Shown: in pieces, positions 44,584 through 53,788 of the stretch | Position numbering within the stretch: position 1 is the first letter of the stretch | Layout of the letters: each line of letters starts with the position of its first letter | From: an uncultured Verrucomicrobiota bacterium | Lineage (GTDB): Bacteria > Verrucomicrobiota > Verrucomicrobiia > Opitutales > Opitutaceae | Direction of reading: 5' to 3' | DNA: 64,000 nt | NCBI GenBank assembly: GCA_903876795.1 | Contig: CAIRBK010000060.1 | Coordinates: 62,001 to 126,000 of the forward strand | The notes under the pieces: generated by a model | The model's database searches: none | The model's input: the letters and a program-made list of their open reading frames with translations, nothing else | What the model was told of the DNA's origin: nothing | Made by a program: the position numbers and the translations under genes

Positions 44584-44656
44584 AATCAAAGTAATGGACG
44601 TGAGGCCGGAGTAAGTGCCAGCGAATTTTCAGCAGGACAGTGGCTCAGTTGAGTTC

Positions 44657-45853
44657 TCAGGTGGAAACCGTAGACGGAGCCATCACGCGTTCGATACCCG
44701 CGTTAACGGCGGAAGCAAAGACGTCGGCGGAATAGTGTATCTCAATGGCGGCACGAGCACGCAGACCTATACGAGCAGCAAGACCGGGGGTTCTCAAGAG
44801 CTGTAGACAGGCATCCGCCATACCAGCAATAGTTTCGGAAAACAAGCATGCCTCCCCGGCGGGCAAAGTTTCCTCAAAACCGCGATGGGCTATTCGACTG
44901 ACAACGCAGGGCCGCGCATAAGCGCAGGATTCGAGCACCTTGATGTTAGTCCCGCCTCCCGCAAGTATGGGAGCAAGAGTCGCGGTGCATCTGGCGTAAA
45001 CAACAGCTAAGGATTCGACAAATCCGATGGTGCTCACTCCCGGGCTGCTTGCCCAACGAGTGCGCTGGGCTGGACTCAAGCCCTTGCCCACGATATGCAG
45101 CTCAGCGGTCGGCACCTCAGCCCGAATGGTTGGCCAGGCCTCGTCAAGAAAGGCGTCGATGCCATCGGAATTGGCGCTGTAGTCCAAAGTCCCGACCACA
45201 AGAAACACCGGAGCCTGATCGCAGGGAGGTGCCGGTAAAGGCCACGGAAGGCTGTCTGTAAAATAGGGAACATTCGGAAGCAAAGTTGCAGCAGCAAGTC
45301 CAGAATGACTACGATCAAGGGGATTCGATACCCATGAATGGCTAGCAAGAGGTAGCCGTTGACTGTGGGCGATCCATGAAAACTTCAAGGCGCGGTTTAG
45401 TGTAAGTCGCTTGACCCAAGAGGATGTTTTCAAGCGGAGCGCAAGCCGGTCCGGATCGTAATCATCCACATCAACAAGAAGGCGCGGATGACGAAACAAG
45501 TCCAAAATGCAAGCCGGACTCAGATAGCGAGAAACAACCAAATCATAACGTGTTAAGTCACCCACTAGATCCATACTCTGCCGACAAGGCTGCCAACGCC
45601 ATCGGCCAGCACTAAACCAAGAAGTCACCGGTCCGTTACTGCTTTTGGAAATGGTCGCAGTCGGGATAATCCACAAACGCCCAGGCATAGATTGCATCTC
45701 GGCCCTTACATCTAGCGTCGGCTCTTGGGGGGGGAAAAACACCCGGTCAACCTCACCCCATTTTCTCAATTGTTTCAGAAGCAAGAAGGTGCGTTGAACC
45801 CCGCCAGAGACAGGCTGGATTTCGAGGTTGGGAGACGCAAAAAGAATACGCAT
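44657..45853 (-). CDS. Glycosyltransferase, GT4-like
   Basis: A protein of about 398 residues. The N-terminal Rossmann segment RILFASPNLEIQPVSGGVQR is a typical acceptor-side start (here the ATG at 45853; an ATG at 45871 or a TTG at 45916 would lengthen it). The donor half shows VFLVVGTLDYSANSDGIDAF, ELHIVGKGL and LAPILAGGGTNIKVLESCAYARP, with the E-x7-E type nucleotide-sugar motif. It is the last gene of the O-antigen cluster and immediately precedes the exporter operon. Acceptor and sugar are unknown. Confidence 0.8.
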   Translation of the reverse strand: MRILFASPNLEIQPVSGGVQRTFLLLKQLRKWGEVDRVFFPPQEPTLDVRAEMQSMPGRLWIIPTATISKSSNGPVTSWFSAGRWRWQPCRQSMDLVGDLTRYDLVVSRYLSPACILDLFRHPRLLVDVDDYDPDRLALRLKTSSWVKRLTLNRALKFSWIAHSQRLPLASHSWVSNPLDRSHSGLAAATLLPNVPYFTDSLPWPLPAPPCDQAPVFLVVGTLDYSANSDGIDAFLDEAWPTIRAEVPTAELHIVGKGLSPAQRTRWASSPGVSTIGFVESLAVVYARCTATLAPILAGGGTNIKVLESCAYARPCVVSRIAHRGFEETLPAGEACLFSETIAGMADACLQLLRTPGLAARIGLRARAAIEIHYSADVFASAVNAGIERVMAPSTVST

Positions 45854-45912
45854 CGGATTATTGAATCCCATTGCACGGCACGCATCCCTAGCGAGCCCCG
45901 CTAAAAAGACAT

Positions 45913-46287
45913 TCAAATCGATTGTTTGAATGTAAAGCGGGTTTGTAGAAAATAACCTATAGGCGCCATGACAGGTATCAATACAAAGCCGCCTAGATAA
46001 GCGCTCAGGCCTGCTGTTATCAGCACTTCCAACAAGAAAATGTTTATGACATAAAGAAAGATATAGACCAGAATGAAGCGGAGGAGCTGTTTATTACCCA
46101 AGGAGTTGAAGACCATCCTCCCCGTGGTAAAAAAATTAAATAGCACACCCAGTATCGTTCCAATAAAAGTTGCCAAAGCGTAATGAATTCCGATTTTTAT
46201 CATCAGGGCGAATATCGAATAACCAAATACGGTATTTAATAAACCGACCAATACGAATCGTATAACCCTATCATACTTATGGAGCAT
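45913..46287 (-). CDS. GtrA-like membrane protein
   Basis: A 124-residue protein with four membrane helices (VIRFVLVGLLNTVFGYSIFAL, YALATFIGTILGVLFNFFTT, LLRFILVYIFLYVINIFLLE, GFVLIPVMAPIGYFLQTRFTF), the GtrA family pattern with the conserved RFxxVGxxN start and NFxxT segment. GtrA proteins are thought to flip undecaprenyl-linked sugars for GtrB-type transferases; such a transferase is encoded directly upstream. It is separated from that gene by an AT-rich 285-bp spacer. Confidence 0.82.
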   Translation of the reverse strand: MLHKYDRVIRFVLVGLLNTVFGYSIFALMIKIGIHYALATFIGTILGVLFNFFTTGRMVFNSLGNKQLLRFILVYIFLYVINIFLLEVLITAGLSAYLGGFVLIPVMAPIGYFLQTRFTFKQSI

Positions 46288-46572
46288 ATCTTGTAATTGC
46301 AGAAGATATTCAGTACTAAGAATCGGCCTAGCGATCTAAATAATAGAAAAAACTAAGCCCACTTGGGCACAAAACGCATGAACTCTTTTTCCCATTTTGA
46401 TTTTGTTAAAAATGAGGGCTTCCGGAATAATACGAACCTGAATTTACTAATCAATATACTACTAATCAATATCTTAAGATTTTTCCAGCACCGACTTTAT
46501 TATACAATTCAAATAATACATGAATTAGCCACTCACAAAAGATCATGCCCCAGAGCTTTTAGCGACGGCCAA
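46288..46572. other. AT-rich spacer between GtrB-like and GtrA-like genes
   Basis: The most AT-rich stretch of the window. It contains two tandem copies of ACTAATCAATAT (46446-46457 and 46461-46472; period 15) and several A/T runs. No coding frame is credible, and the GtrA gene could be transcribed from a promoter here. Confidence 0.4.
46346..46368 (-). terminator. Possible terminator downstream of the GtrB-like gene
   Basis: On the minus strand, the hairpin GCCCAAGTGGGC is followed by TTAGTTTTTTC. The stem is short (4-5 bp) but the U-tract is good. Confidence 0.45.
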
Positions 46573-47511
46573 TTATTTTGTATCAGTTGTCTTTCTAATT
46601 ACATACTGAGGCGTGCCATTGATGGTGAGCAGCGCGCGACCAAGGTATTCTCCTATCATACCGATGGCGAGTAGCTGGAGTCCACCGACCACGAGCAAGG
46701 TAACGATGATAGAGGACCAACCGGAGGGCAGGCTATCGGTCATTATCCTCTGAATGATCAAATAAATCGCATACAAAAAACCAATGCCTGCCGTGGTAAA
46801 ACCAGCAAATGAGGTTAGGCGCAGCGGATAGATTGAAAAGTTTGTGGCCATTTTCATCCAAAGCGATAGGGATTTTTTGAAAGAATAACCGCTTTCGCCT
46901 GCATAGCGACTATGGTGAGCGACCTCGACTGAGGCAACATTAGTAGTAACAGTTAGGATAAGACCGTCAAGATACACAAACGGCCCCGCATAGCGTATAA
47001 CGGCATCCTTGATTTCGGCACGCATTGCACGATAGGGTGACAAGTAGAGCCCCTTGGGCTTCTTGAGAAGAAGCTGTGCAGCCTTGTCGTTAATTTTACT
47101 GCCAATCACCTTCCAGATGGCGTGATTTCGATTAAGAAAATGCGCGTAGACAATATCGTGGCCGGCCTCCACCTTCGCCAGAAGAATAGGAATATCCTCC
47201 GGATTGTGCTGCAGATCGTCGTCCATCGTCACGATAACTTGGCCGCGGGCGCGATTGAGTCCGGCCATGATCGCATTGTGCTGCCCAACATTTTTTCTCA
47301 ATAACACACCATGAACGGTATCGTGGGTACGGGCAATCTCCTCAATAGCATCCCAGCTCCGGTCTGGGGAGTTGTCGCAGACCAAGATGATCTCGTAGGG
47401 CCGATTCAGCCGCTGGAGTGTCATTGTGAGCACTTGAGAAAGTAAGGGGACCACGGCGGCGCTCCCATATACCGGAATAACCACGGAGATCATCGAGGGC
47501 TTATCGACCAT
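46573..47511 (-). CDS. GT2 glycosyltransferase, GtrB/DPM1-like, two membrane helices
   Basis: A 312-residue enzyme that likely charges undecaprenyl phosphate with a sugar. The GT-A domain has ISVVIPVYGSAAVVPLL, GVLLRKNVGQHNAIMAG and DDDLQHNPEDIP, the dolichyl-phosphate-mannose synthase-like pattern. Two C-terminal helices (FAGFTTAGIGFLYAIYLII and SIIVTLLVVGGLQLLAIGMIGEYLGRA) are typical of GtrB. I use the ATG at 47511, 11 bp inside the preceding gene's end. Paired with the GtrA-like gene downstream. Confidence 0.88.
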   Translation of the reverse strand: MVDKPSMISVVIPVYGSAAVVPLLSQVLTMTLQRLNRPYEIILVCDNSPDRSWDAIEEIARTHDTVHGVLLRKNVGQHNAIMAGLNRARGQVIVTMDDDLQHNPEDIPILLAKVEAGHDIVYAHFLNRNHAIWKVIGSKINDKAAQLLLKKPKGLYLSPYRAMRAEIKDAVIRYAGPFVYLDGLILTVTTNVASVEVAHHSRYAGESGYSFKKSLSLWMKMATNFSIYPLRLTSFAGFTTAGIGFLYAIYLIIQRIMTDSLPSGWSSIIVTLLVVGGLQLLAIGMIGEYLGRALLTINGTPQYVIRKTTDTK

Positions 47512-48184
47512 AATATTTTTGAATGCAACGGGTGGCATAGTTCGACTCCAGATCTATGCTCAATGACCTGGCGGCTGAAAGACAACTTTGGATTTCGATA
47601 TCATAAAAACCACCTGCATCGACTAGTGTGTGTTGGGCTTTTTTGCCCAACACGGCTTCAAAAATCTTAACCAATTCAAGGCTGGTTACAGGGGCATCCG
47701 AGGCGATGTTACTAGTAATGCAGTCGAACGTCGAATCGGATATGATTTTGTCTGCAATCCGCACCACATCCTCAACATCAATCAAGTTGCGTCGAGCATG
47801 TGTCCAAACCTGAAAAGGCTCACCACGGTCAATCCGATTAAAAAGATAGTTGGTAAGAACATAAGGATTTTTGGTTGGGCCCACAACTTGGGCCAGCCTA
47901 AGAATCACAGCGTATCCTCTTTGTCGAATAAGCGTTTCCACTGCTTTTTTGTGTAACACGTAGGGACTGTCAGCCTTAGTTGGATCTAGAATAGAGCAAC
48001 TTGAAAAATACACCAATCTCATGCCCATTCCCAGGCATTCCCGCACGAGTTTGAACTCACGCTCGAAGGCGGCAGGGCAGGTTTCTCCAGAATTAGAAAC
48101 GCCAGCGGCGAGGTATATCACGCCACTATGCGCGATACCTTGCTGCCTAAGCGCATTGGCAATCAGTCCGCTTCCGATGATCAT
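47501..48184 (-). CDS. NAD-dependent epimerase/reductase (SDR family)
   Basis: A 227-residue short extended SDR. The N-terminal Rossmann motif is IIGSGLIANALRQQG, less canonical than the GxxGxxG form; the catalytic-type YVLHKKAVE supplies Tyr-x-x-x-Lys, and FSSCSILDP precedes it. The C-terminal half is short for RmlD-like reductases. Sugar substrate is unknown. Start at ATG 48184 gives a GxGxxxA start; longer N-terminal frames overlap the upstream GT2 gene. Confidence 0.7.
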   Translation of the reverse strand: MIIGSGLIANALRQQGIAHSGVIYLAAGVSNSGETCPAAFEREFKLVRECLGMGMRLVYFSSCSILDPTKADSPYVLHKKAVETLIRQRGYAVILRLAQVVGPTKNPYVLTNYLFNRIDRGEPFQVWTHARRNLIDVEDVVRIADKIISDSTFDCITSNIASDAPVTSLELVKIFEAVLGKKAQHTLVDAGGFYDIEIQSCLSAARSLSIDLESNYATRCIQKYYGR

Positions 48185-48210
48185 TTTGTTTGGAATGCCC
48201 ACTTCCTGAG

Positions 48211-49056
48211 TCAAAGGACAGGGCGAGATAGAAGGTAATTGATAACCAATCCGCGAGCCCATCCCGTGAACCTGGCACCGTTCAATAGCATTATCCGGCG
48301 AGCAGAAGACAGGCCGAAATCTTTCTTGTAAATTTCTATCAATTGGATATATTCGGAATTGAATAGCTCACGACTTTTACGCGTCGTGCCGTTTCCGTGT
48401 ATACGAAACTCGTACAGGGGCCGTCTTATATAAATGGCAGGAGCCACCCTTAGTAGTCGAAACCAAAAATCAAGGTCGGTATAGTATTTGAACGATCCAT
48501 TGTAGTTTCCCGCCCGCTCCAAAAGCGCACGTTTGAATAAACCTGCGCCAGGCTCGCCGAGCATATTTTTCCCGAAGGCAGTAAGACATTTGCGGCCATG
48601 CACCTGATAGTTCAATTCTTGATCCCGGAATGAGCTCATGGAAAAAACGGCTTTACCTGCAGTATCAATAATGGTTTTGCCGCAAAGGACAAGCCCGCAA
48701 TGTGTGTTTGCTTCCAGCGCGGCAGTCTGAATTGCCAAGGCCTCGGGTTTCAAATTATCATCACAGGGAAGAACTTTCACATATTTTCCTTTGGCATGCT
48801 CGATAGCGCGGTTCCAGTTCTCGGCCATACCGCACACCTCGGTAAAGGGGATAATACGGATATTTTTATCTGGATGGGATGCCGCCAACTCTCGAGCCAT
48901 TTCGAGGCTTCCGTCTGTTGAACCATTGTCACAGATTATAAGCTCCCAGTCCAAAAAAGTTTGATGAATGACAGATTCGATTGAATACCTTATATGGGGC
49001 ATTCCGTTGCGGACAGGCATGCAGACGGAAACATTGGGCTCGTGATTATCGTTCAT
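48211..49056 (-). CDS. GT2 family glycosyltransferase
   Basis: A 281-residue soluble enzyme: VSVCMPVRNGMPHIRYSIESVIHQTFLDWELIICDNGSTDGS is the GT-A nucleotide-binding start, KYVKVLPCDDNLKPEA holds the metal-binding DD, and DLDFWFRLL the C-terminal acceptor motif. It probably adds a sugar to the O-antigen unit. It lies 15 bp after the polytopic gene. Confidence 0.88.
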   Translation of the reverse strand: MNDNHEPNVSVCMPVRNGMPHIRYSIESVIHQTFLDWELIICDNGSTDGSLEMARELAASHPDKNIRIIPFTEVCGMAENWNRAIEHAKGKYVKVLPCDDNLKPEALAIQTAALEANTHCGLVLCGKTIIDTAGKAVFSMSSFRDQELNYQVHGRKCLTAFGKNMLGEPGAGLFKRALLERAGNYNGSFKYYTDLDFWFRLLRVAPAIYIRRPLYEFRIHGNGTTRKSRELFNSEYIQLIEIYKKDFGLSSARRIMLLNGARFTGWARGLVINYLLSRPVL

Positions 49057-49071
49057 GTTGCTAATTCGCGA

Positions 49072-51525
49072 CTATTCCGAATGCAGATTGATGATACGGA
49101 AAAAAAGTGCACGGGAGTCTCCATTGATCTTGAGGGGACGCCCGTCACTTATAAAGTTAAGCTCACTTGATCCGGTTCTGGAGGCGAAATGCATCTCCGT
49201 GCGTACGCCAGGTTTCAGTTCGATACTGCGGGTCTTACCGAGATACTCGATGGTCAGATTCTGCGCAATAATTCCCTCAATCTGAAAACGCAATTCGTCT
49301 TTTCCGACCGGCAAGTATGCCCGAATCTTGGCTTTATTGGAGCTGCTCCATCTAAAAGTGTCAGTTTCGCTGGACTCAGATTCGTGCCAGCCTTCGGAAT
49401 AAACAAAAGCAGATCGTTCCGAATCAAAGACAACGGGCTTGAAGTTATACAAAGCATATGCAAGCCTGCGTTCGTCACCGGCGACATGGTGAGGAGCTGT
49501 ATCGGTGGCAAAGCCAAGCGTGTTTGCACCCGACTTGACCTCTGCAATAATCTGGAACACCCGGCGCTCGCCTTTTTTTAAGTGTATCTTTGCAAGCTCA
49601 GTGCCGTTTAAGTTGGTCGTGATGCTGCGATCATTCAAACTTTGAAGCTCAAAGTTAAGCTCTATCAGGCTCTTTCTGGCAGTTTGAAACAATATATCGG
49701 AACGCGATCCATTACTCCACGTCCAAGAGTTTTTTTCATCCCGTTCCATTGTATACCAACCGCGCAAGTAGGACGCGGTTTGAGGCGGGGCGACTTTTGT
49801 TTCAGCTGCTGCAAAAGTGAAAACGAGCCAGTCGCCCGAGATAAATCGGGCTAACCCAAGCGCCTGAAGGGACTGGTCCAGTTGTGCCCCCTGGTCCACA
49901 TAGCCAAGCTTGTTGATCATTATGGCCGAGAACCCATAGCTGGCCAGTGCTGCGACCATCTCGCGAGGCGGCAAAGAGGCGGCATCGGTTTGCCACTTGT
50001 CCGTATCGCGCCCCTTATTGTTTCCGTAGCTAAAACGAAGCCCCGTTGACATAAGAAAGGGCCGCAAGTGCTGGTAGTCGTGAAGATGATGAATGGGAGG
50101 ACTTTCAGGGCTCATCATCACTGGAAGCTGAAAAATAGCCGCTTCCGGGGGCAGTCTGTTATTGAGCATCCGGACCAATTCGCGGTCAGTTTCGATTGTC
50201 GCTCTGGTTTGGGCCTTTACTTCCGGCAGGCGAAGCACTTTGGGATATTGGTCCAACAGGCAGAAGGGTATAAGCAACCAAAGAGCGATGGTGGCGGGTT
50301 GACGGAAGCGACCGAGCGCGTTTACTCGCAGAGCGATAAACAACAACGACAAAACTAATAAAATGATAGAAAATCGAGTGGTTGCACGGAAGGCGTAAAA
50401 GTGCGCAAAATATCCCAAAATGATATTTAATCCGCCAAGACAAGAAAAGAGCAAAACCCAAATTGTGGCCCAGTAAAAACCACTCGTGGGCTGCCTACGT
50501 GCGGCTGCTATCGCCGCCGACATGAATATAGCCAAGAGTCCGCCGATGCCCATAAAGCCGATGTAGGGAGAATAAGGCTCACTGTTAAGCATGCGCTGCC
50601 TGTAGTAGCGAGCGGTTAGGTCTCCAATAATAGGAACTTTTTGGGGGGGCAGTAGCATCTCAAGGGGTTTCAGGCTGTATATCTCCATACCTTGATAATT
50701 GCGGGCAGTGGCCCCTAAATTGGGTCCATTTTCATGGGCATAAGAAAACGTATCCATGTTCATCGCAAGAAATCCCCCAACGACCACGCACAACATGACA
50801 CCAATCGGGATCAGTTTGCGAGCACACTTTTCTCGCAAGGTGGCCGCAGTCGCGGCGATGATCCAGAACTGGACCAGTATAAATGTATAATAAATATTGG
50901 AAACGGATGTAACCGCCGCAACAGCCAGTAGGTATACCCAATCTTTCCGCGACAGCGCCATGTCCTGCCTATAAAGGATAACCGATGCAACCACACCCAA
51001 AGGAAGATGCCAAAGAAAGCTGAAGCCTAAGTGGCCGAGCCCCTTGATTGCCAAAAAAGTGTTAGCCGAAAAAATGAGGGCTAGGGGTAAGCCGATACCA
51101 TCTCTGATACCGAGCCGGCGACAAGAGGCCAAAAAACCAATACCAGCCAGCATATGAGCAAGACATACAGTGAGGTTGCTAGCAGCCATTAGGCCGAACC
51201 AACGGGCTAGTTTACCTCCGGTCCAGAATGTGTATTCTTCGGTGATGGGAAAATCGTTGTAATTAGCGCCCAGTGGGGCACCAAGCCTGCTGCCAATATC
51301 CTGCCCCAGAATATGCAGATCTCCCTCTTGGCTCATTTTCATGAGCCCTAGGACTGCAAGATGGTCTCCATGATAGCCCTGTGGCGTTCCCCAATCGGTC
51401 TGAGTCCAGCAATGGTTTGCCCAACACCATGTAAGTGCAATGGCGAGAGCAAGACCGATATAGGTCGCCAAAGACCTCATTCGCGAGTACGCCGGGCCAA
51501 ATCCGGAGGTATAATCGTGGTTCAT
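49072..51525 (-). CDS. Large polytopic membrane protein, possible GT-C glycosyltransferase
   Basis: An 817-residue protein. Roughly the first 450 residues contain about ten membrane helices; the rest is a soluble, extracytoplasmic-looking domain with beta-rich segments. The first loop has DWGTPQGYHGDHL, where an acidic pair before helix 2 could be the GT-C catalytic aspartate. The overall plan (polytopic first half, large outside domain) is like that of GtrII-like acceptor-specific transferases or YfhO-type proteins. No specific family could be assigned. Its start overlaps the end of the upstream gene by four bases (ATGA), so the two are coupled. Confidence 0.6.
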   Translation of the reverse strand: MNHDYTSGFGPAYSRMRSLATYIGLALAIALTWCWANHCWTQTDWGTPQGYHGDHLAVLGLMKMSQEGDLHILGQDIGSRLGAPLGANYNDFPITEEYTFWTGGKLARWFGLMAASNLTVCLAHMLAGIGFLASCRRLGIRDGIGLPLALIFSANTFLAIKGLGHLGFSFLWHLPLGVVASVILYRQDMALSRKDWVYLLAVAAVTSVSNIYYTFILVQFWIIAATAATLREKCARKLIPIGVMLCVVVGGFLAMNMDTFSYAHENGPNLGATARNYQGMEIYSLKPLEMLLPPQKVPIIGDLTARYYRQRMLNSEPYSPYIGFMGIGGLLAIFMSAAIAAARRQPTSGFYWATIWVLLFSCLGGLNIILGYFAHFYAFRATTRFSIILLVLSLLFIALRVNALGRFRQPATIALWLLIPFCLLDQYPKVLRLPEVKAQTRATIETDRELVRMLNNRLPPEAAIFQLPVMMSPESPPIHHLHDYQHLRPFLMSTGLRFSYGNNKGRDTDKWQTDAASLPPREMVAALASYGFSAIMINKLGYVDQGAQLDQSLQALGLARFISGDWLVFTFAAAETKVAPPQTASYLRGWYTMERDEKNSWTWSNGSRSDILFQTARKSLIELNFELQSLNDRSITTNLNGTELAKIHLKKGERRVFQIIAEVKSGANTLGFATDTAPHHVAGDERRLAYALYNFKPVVFDSERSAFVYSEGWHESESSETDTFRWSSSNKAKIRAYLPVGKDELRFQIEGIIAQNLTIEYLGKTRSIELKPGVRTEMHFASRTGSSELNFISDGRPLKINGDSRALFFRIINLHSE

Positions 51526-53774
51526 TGGTAATCCGGTGGAGTGATCAGGGCCGGGCGCTCGACATAGGCCCAGTCACATGCCTCCGAGCCGCCTTTGTTT
51601 ACTAGGATTTGGAGATTCCAGTAATCAGTCGGATTGTCGTCGGGGATTGGAATAATCACCGGAATTCGAACTCCCTTTGGGATGTGACGACGGAAGACCT
51701 CGTTGTTGTCAACCTTTAGTATAAACCAGACACCGTCTCCATCCTCGCCTAGATTGGATAAAATCGCGCAAAACGCACTACGCGAAACCCGAGGGAGGCG
51801 TGCCGACAGCCTGGCTTCTCCCGAGAACGGAGCGTGTAAAAAGAAAGCCTTAGGTCGTTGATGGATGTCAGTGCCCGGGTAGACGTTGTCCACCGAGATG
51901 CCATCGTTCGCTCGGGTCAAATCTAAAACAGTGTGCGGCCATTCGGAGAAGGAAAACGCCTCCGGGGGGGTGGCCTGATCGCTTATAACCACTGACTCTA
52001 TATTCACAAGATCTTGAGCATAAAATTCCTCCACAAGTATATTCGCGCCGCGATTTCGGGCTAGTGAGTTAGGATTGGACCAAAGCGCCATCCATGCACC
52101 GTCTGGCGACTTAGCAAAGGCTGAGCTCCGAAATCGATCCGAGACTCGGGCAACAACGAAATGGTAACTCCAGGGGTATCCTTGTGAGAACAACGGCCTG
52201 TCTGGGGCGGCGGTTACAGACATCTCATCGCCCCGGGGAGAACGTTTTGCAGAGAAGTGCCAGACTGTAGTATCTGGATGGGCTTCCGTTTCCGACTCAA
52301 GTTCCGCAGCAGATGTTGTCACCTTGACGGCCAATCCAGTACGTTGCTGGACAGAGGCCTCCAAGTATGGCCGGTTACCATACATTAGGATACGGTGAGC
52401 AGAAGGAAAATTGAGGATAGCGCCGTCTTGAAGTCGTCCATCATTAAGTTGGTCGACTAGCGACTCAAAAACGGCTATGTGTTTTGCGGCGGCCTTTTGC
52501 TCCTTGGAGTTAAAATCCGAGGAGACGGAGCTTAGCAAGGAAGCGGTAAACGCAACAGACGCAGCCACAAAGCAAACGATTGTGCGAAGGATCCGTCGGG
52601 TGCGGGTAACGAGAGCCAATATAAACAAAACGATGAGTGCGCAGTTTGTATAAAACGAGAAATAGCAGGTTACATAAGTCCAATTGCCCTTAGCCCATGC
52701 TTGATATTTCAGCGTGGTGGCCTGAAGGATATGCCAAGAGATTCCGGCGTAGAGAAAAGCACCCATTACAATTATGGTGCGCCGTGAGTTTAGAGGAGAA
52801 GCATTGTGCAGACCAAGATATACCAGAGCCGCACCGATAAAGGCTCGCAGATACCAAGCCGAAGTTAAGGGATAGCTATTGAGCACCTCCAACGCGTCCC
52901 CCGGGAGAAGATATGTGCGTGAGATATTTGGCACATCGTGGAAAAAGTCGATGAACGGCGTACCCGTGATGGTGAATCGCCACACCACGTTCAGCATAGG
53001 CATGATGGATAGTTCTCGACTTACTTGAGCTCCGTCATAGTTGCCAGGGAAGAGAAGTTTGAAAAGAACATATATAGCGATATAGCAGACTCCGGTCACC
53101 GCAACTGGACCAAGCGCTTGAATCGTCTTGCGGAGTTTCCCTTCTGTGCTTCTTGGATACCACACGCGTGCCATTCTGAGGATTGCGATAAGAGGAAGGA
53201 ATAGGATAAAACTTTCATACAGGCATGCCGAAAACCACAGGCTCAAGCAGATGACTACCGTGCGATTGCGTGACGGGGTTTCCTGCGAGGAGAGCTCAAG
53301 AGCAACAGCCAAAAGTAAAAGAGAAAGCGCGGTGGTGAATACCCCGGGGAAACCACTAATCATCGATGTTCCAGTGATCGTCAGGGAACCAAGAAAAAAT
53401 GACAATATTGCCAAGGCACTCCAGCGACAGCGCAGCGACAGGAACAACACCCAGCCAAATAACACAACATTCGAAAACACCATGCCGACACGAACAACAT
53501 CCAATAGATACTGGCTTCCAGAATAGGCAAAATAGACAAGTAGACAGCCAAAAAACGATCCAAATCGGCCATTGCTAACTGCCACAAGAGCTGCGTTATC
53601 AAATGCTTCTCGAAACGATTTACATGTTTCCCCGAATAGCGCGTGCCAAGCGTCGTCAGCATAAGCAATATGCACACCGACCAATGGAGCAAGCGAATAC
53701 CAAGTCAACACGAGCAGCATTAAAAGCAAGAGTTGGTTTTCGATCCTGAGCGGGCTTGGAGATGGATTATGCAT
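51522..53774 (-). CDS. Large polytopic membrane protein, possible GT-C or Gtr-type transferase
   Basis: A 750-residue protein. About 11 hydrophobic segments fill the first 420 residues, and the C-terminal 330 are soluble. The first external loop reads VGVHIAYADDAWHALFG, with the Asp-Asp pair expected of GT-C enzymes. It has the same architecture as the next gene without obvious sequence identity, which suggests two acceptor-specific transferases. It follows a GT4-type gene and is coupled by a four-base overlap to the gene downstream. Confidence 0.6.
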   Translation of the reverse strand: MHNPSPSPLRIENQLLLLMLLVLTWYSLAPLVGVHIAYADDAWHALFGETCKSFREAFDNAALVAVSNGRFGSFFGCLLVYFAYSGSQYLLDVVRVGMVFSNVVLFGWVLFLSLRCRWSALAILSFFLGSLTITGTSMISGFPGVFTTALSLLLLAVALELSSQETPSRNRTVVICLSLWFSACLYESFILFLPLIAILRMARVWYPRSTEGKLRKTIQALGPVAVTGVCYIAIYVLFKLLFPGNYDGAQVSRELSIMPMLNVVWRFTITGTPFIDFFHDVPNISRTYLLPGDALEVLNSYPLTSAWYLRAFIGAALVYLGLHNASPLNSRRTIIVMGAFLYAGISWHILQATTLKYQAWAKGNWTYVTCYFSFYTNCALIVLFILALVTRTRRILRTIVCFVAASVAFTASLLSSVSSDFNSKEQKAAAKHIAVFESLVDQLNDGRLQDGAILNFPSAHRILMYGNRPYLEASVQQRTGLAVKVTTSAAELESETEAHPDTTVWHFSAKRSPRGDEMSVTAAPDRPLFSQGYPWSYHFVVARVSDRFRSSAFAKSPDGAWMALWSNPNSLARNRGANILVEEFYAQDLVNIESVVISDQATPPEAFSFSEWPHTVLDLTRANDGISVDNVYPGTDIHQRPKAFFLHAPFSGEARLSARLPRVSRSAFCAILSNLGEDGDGVWFILKVDNNEVFRRHIPKGVRIPVIIPIPDDNPTDYWNLQILVNKGGSEACDWAYVERPALITPPDYQ

Positions 53775-53788
53775 CAGGTATAACGGCT

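Noticed and set aside
46363..46674. Small plus-strand frame of 103 codons in the AT-rich spacer
   Set aside because: Its 3' third overlaps the GtrB-like gene antisense and its composition follows the local AT-rich DNA; no ribosome-binding site was seen.
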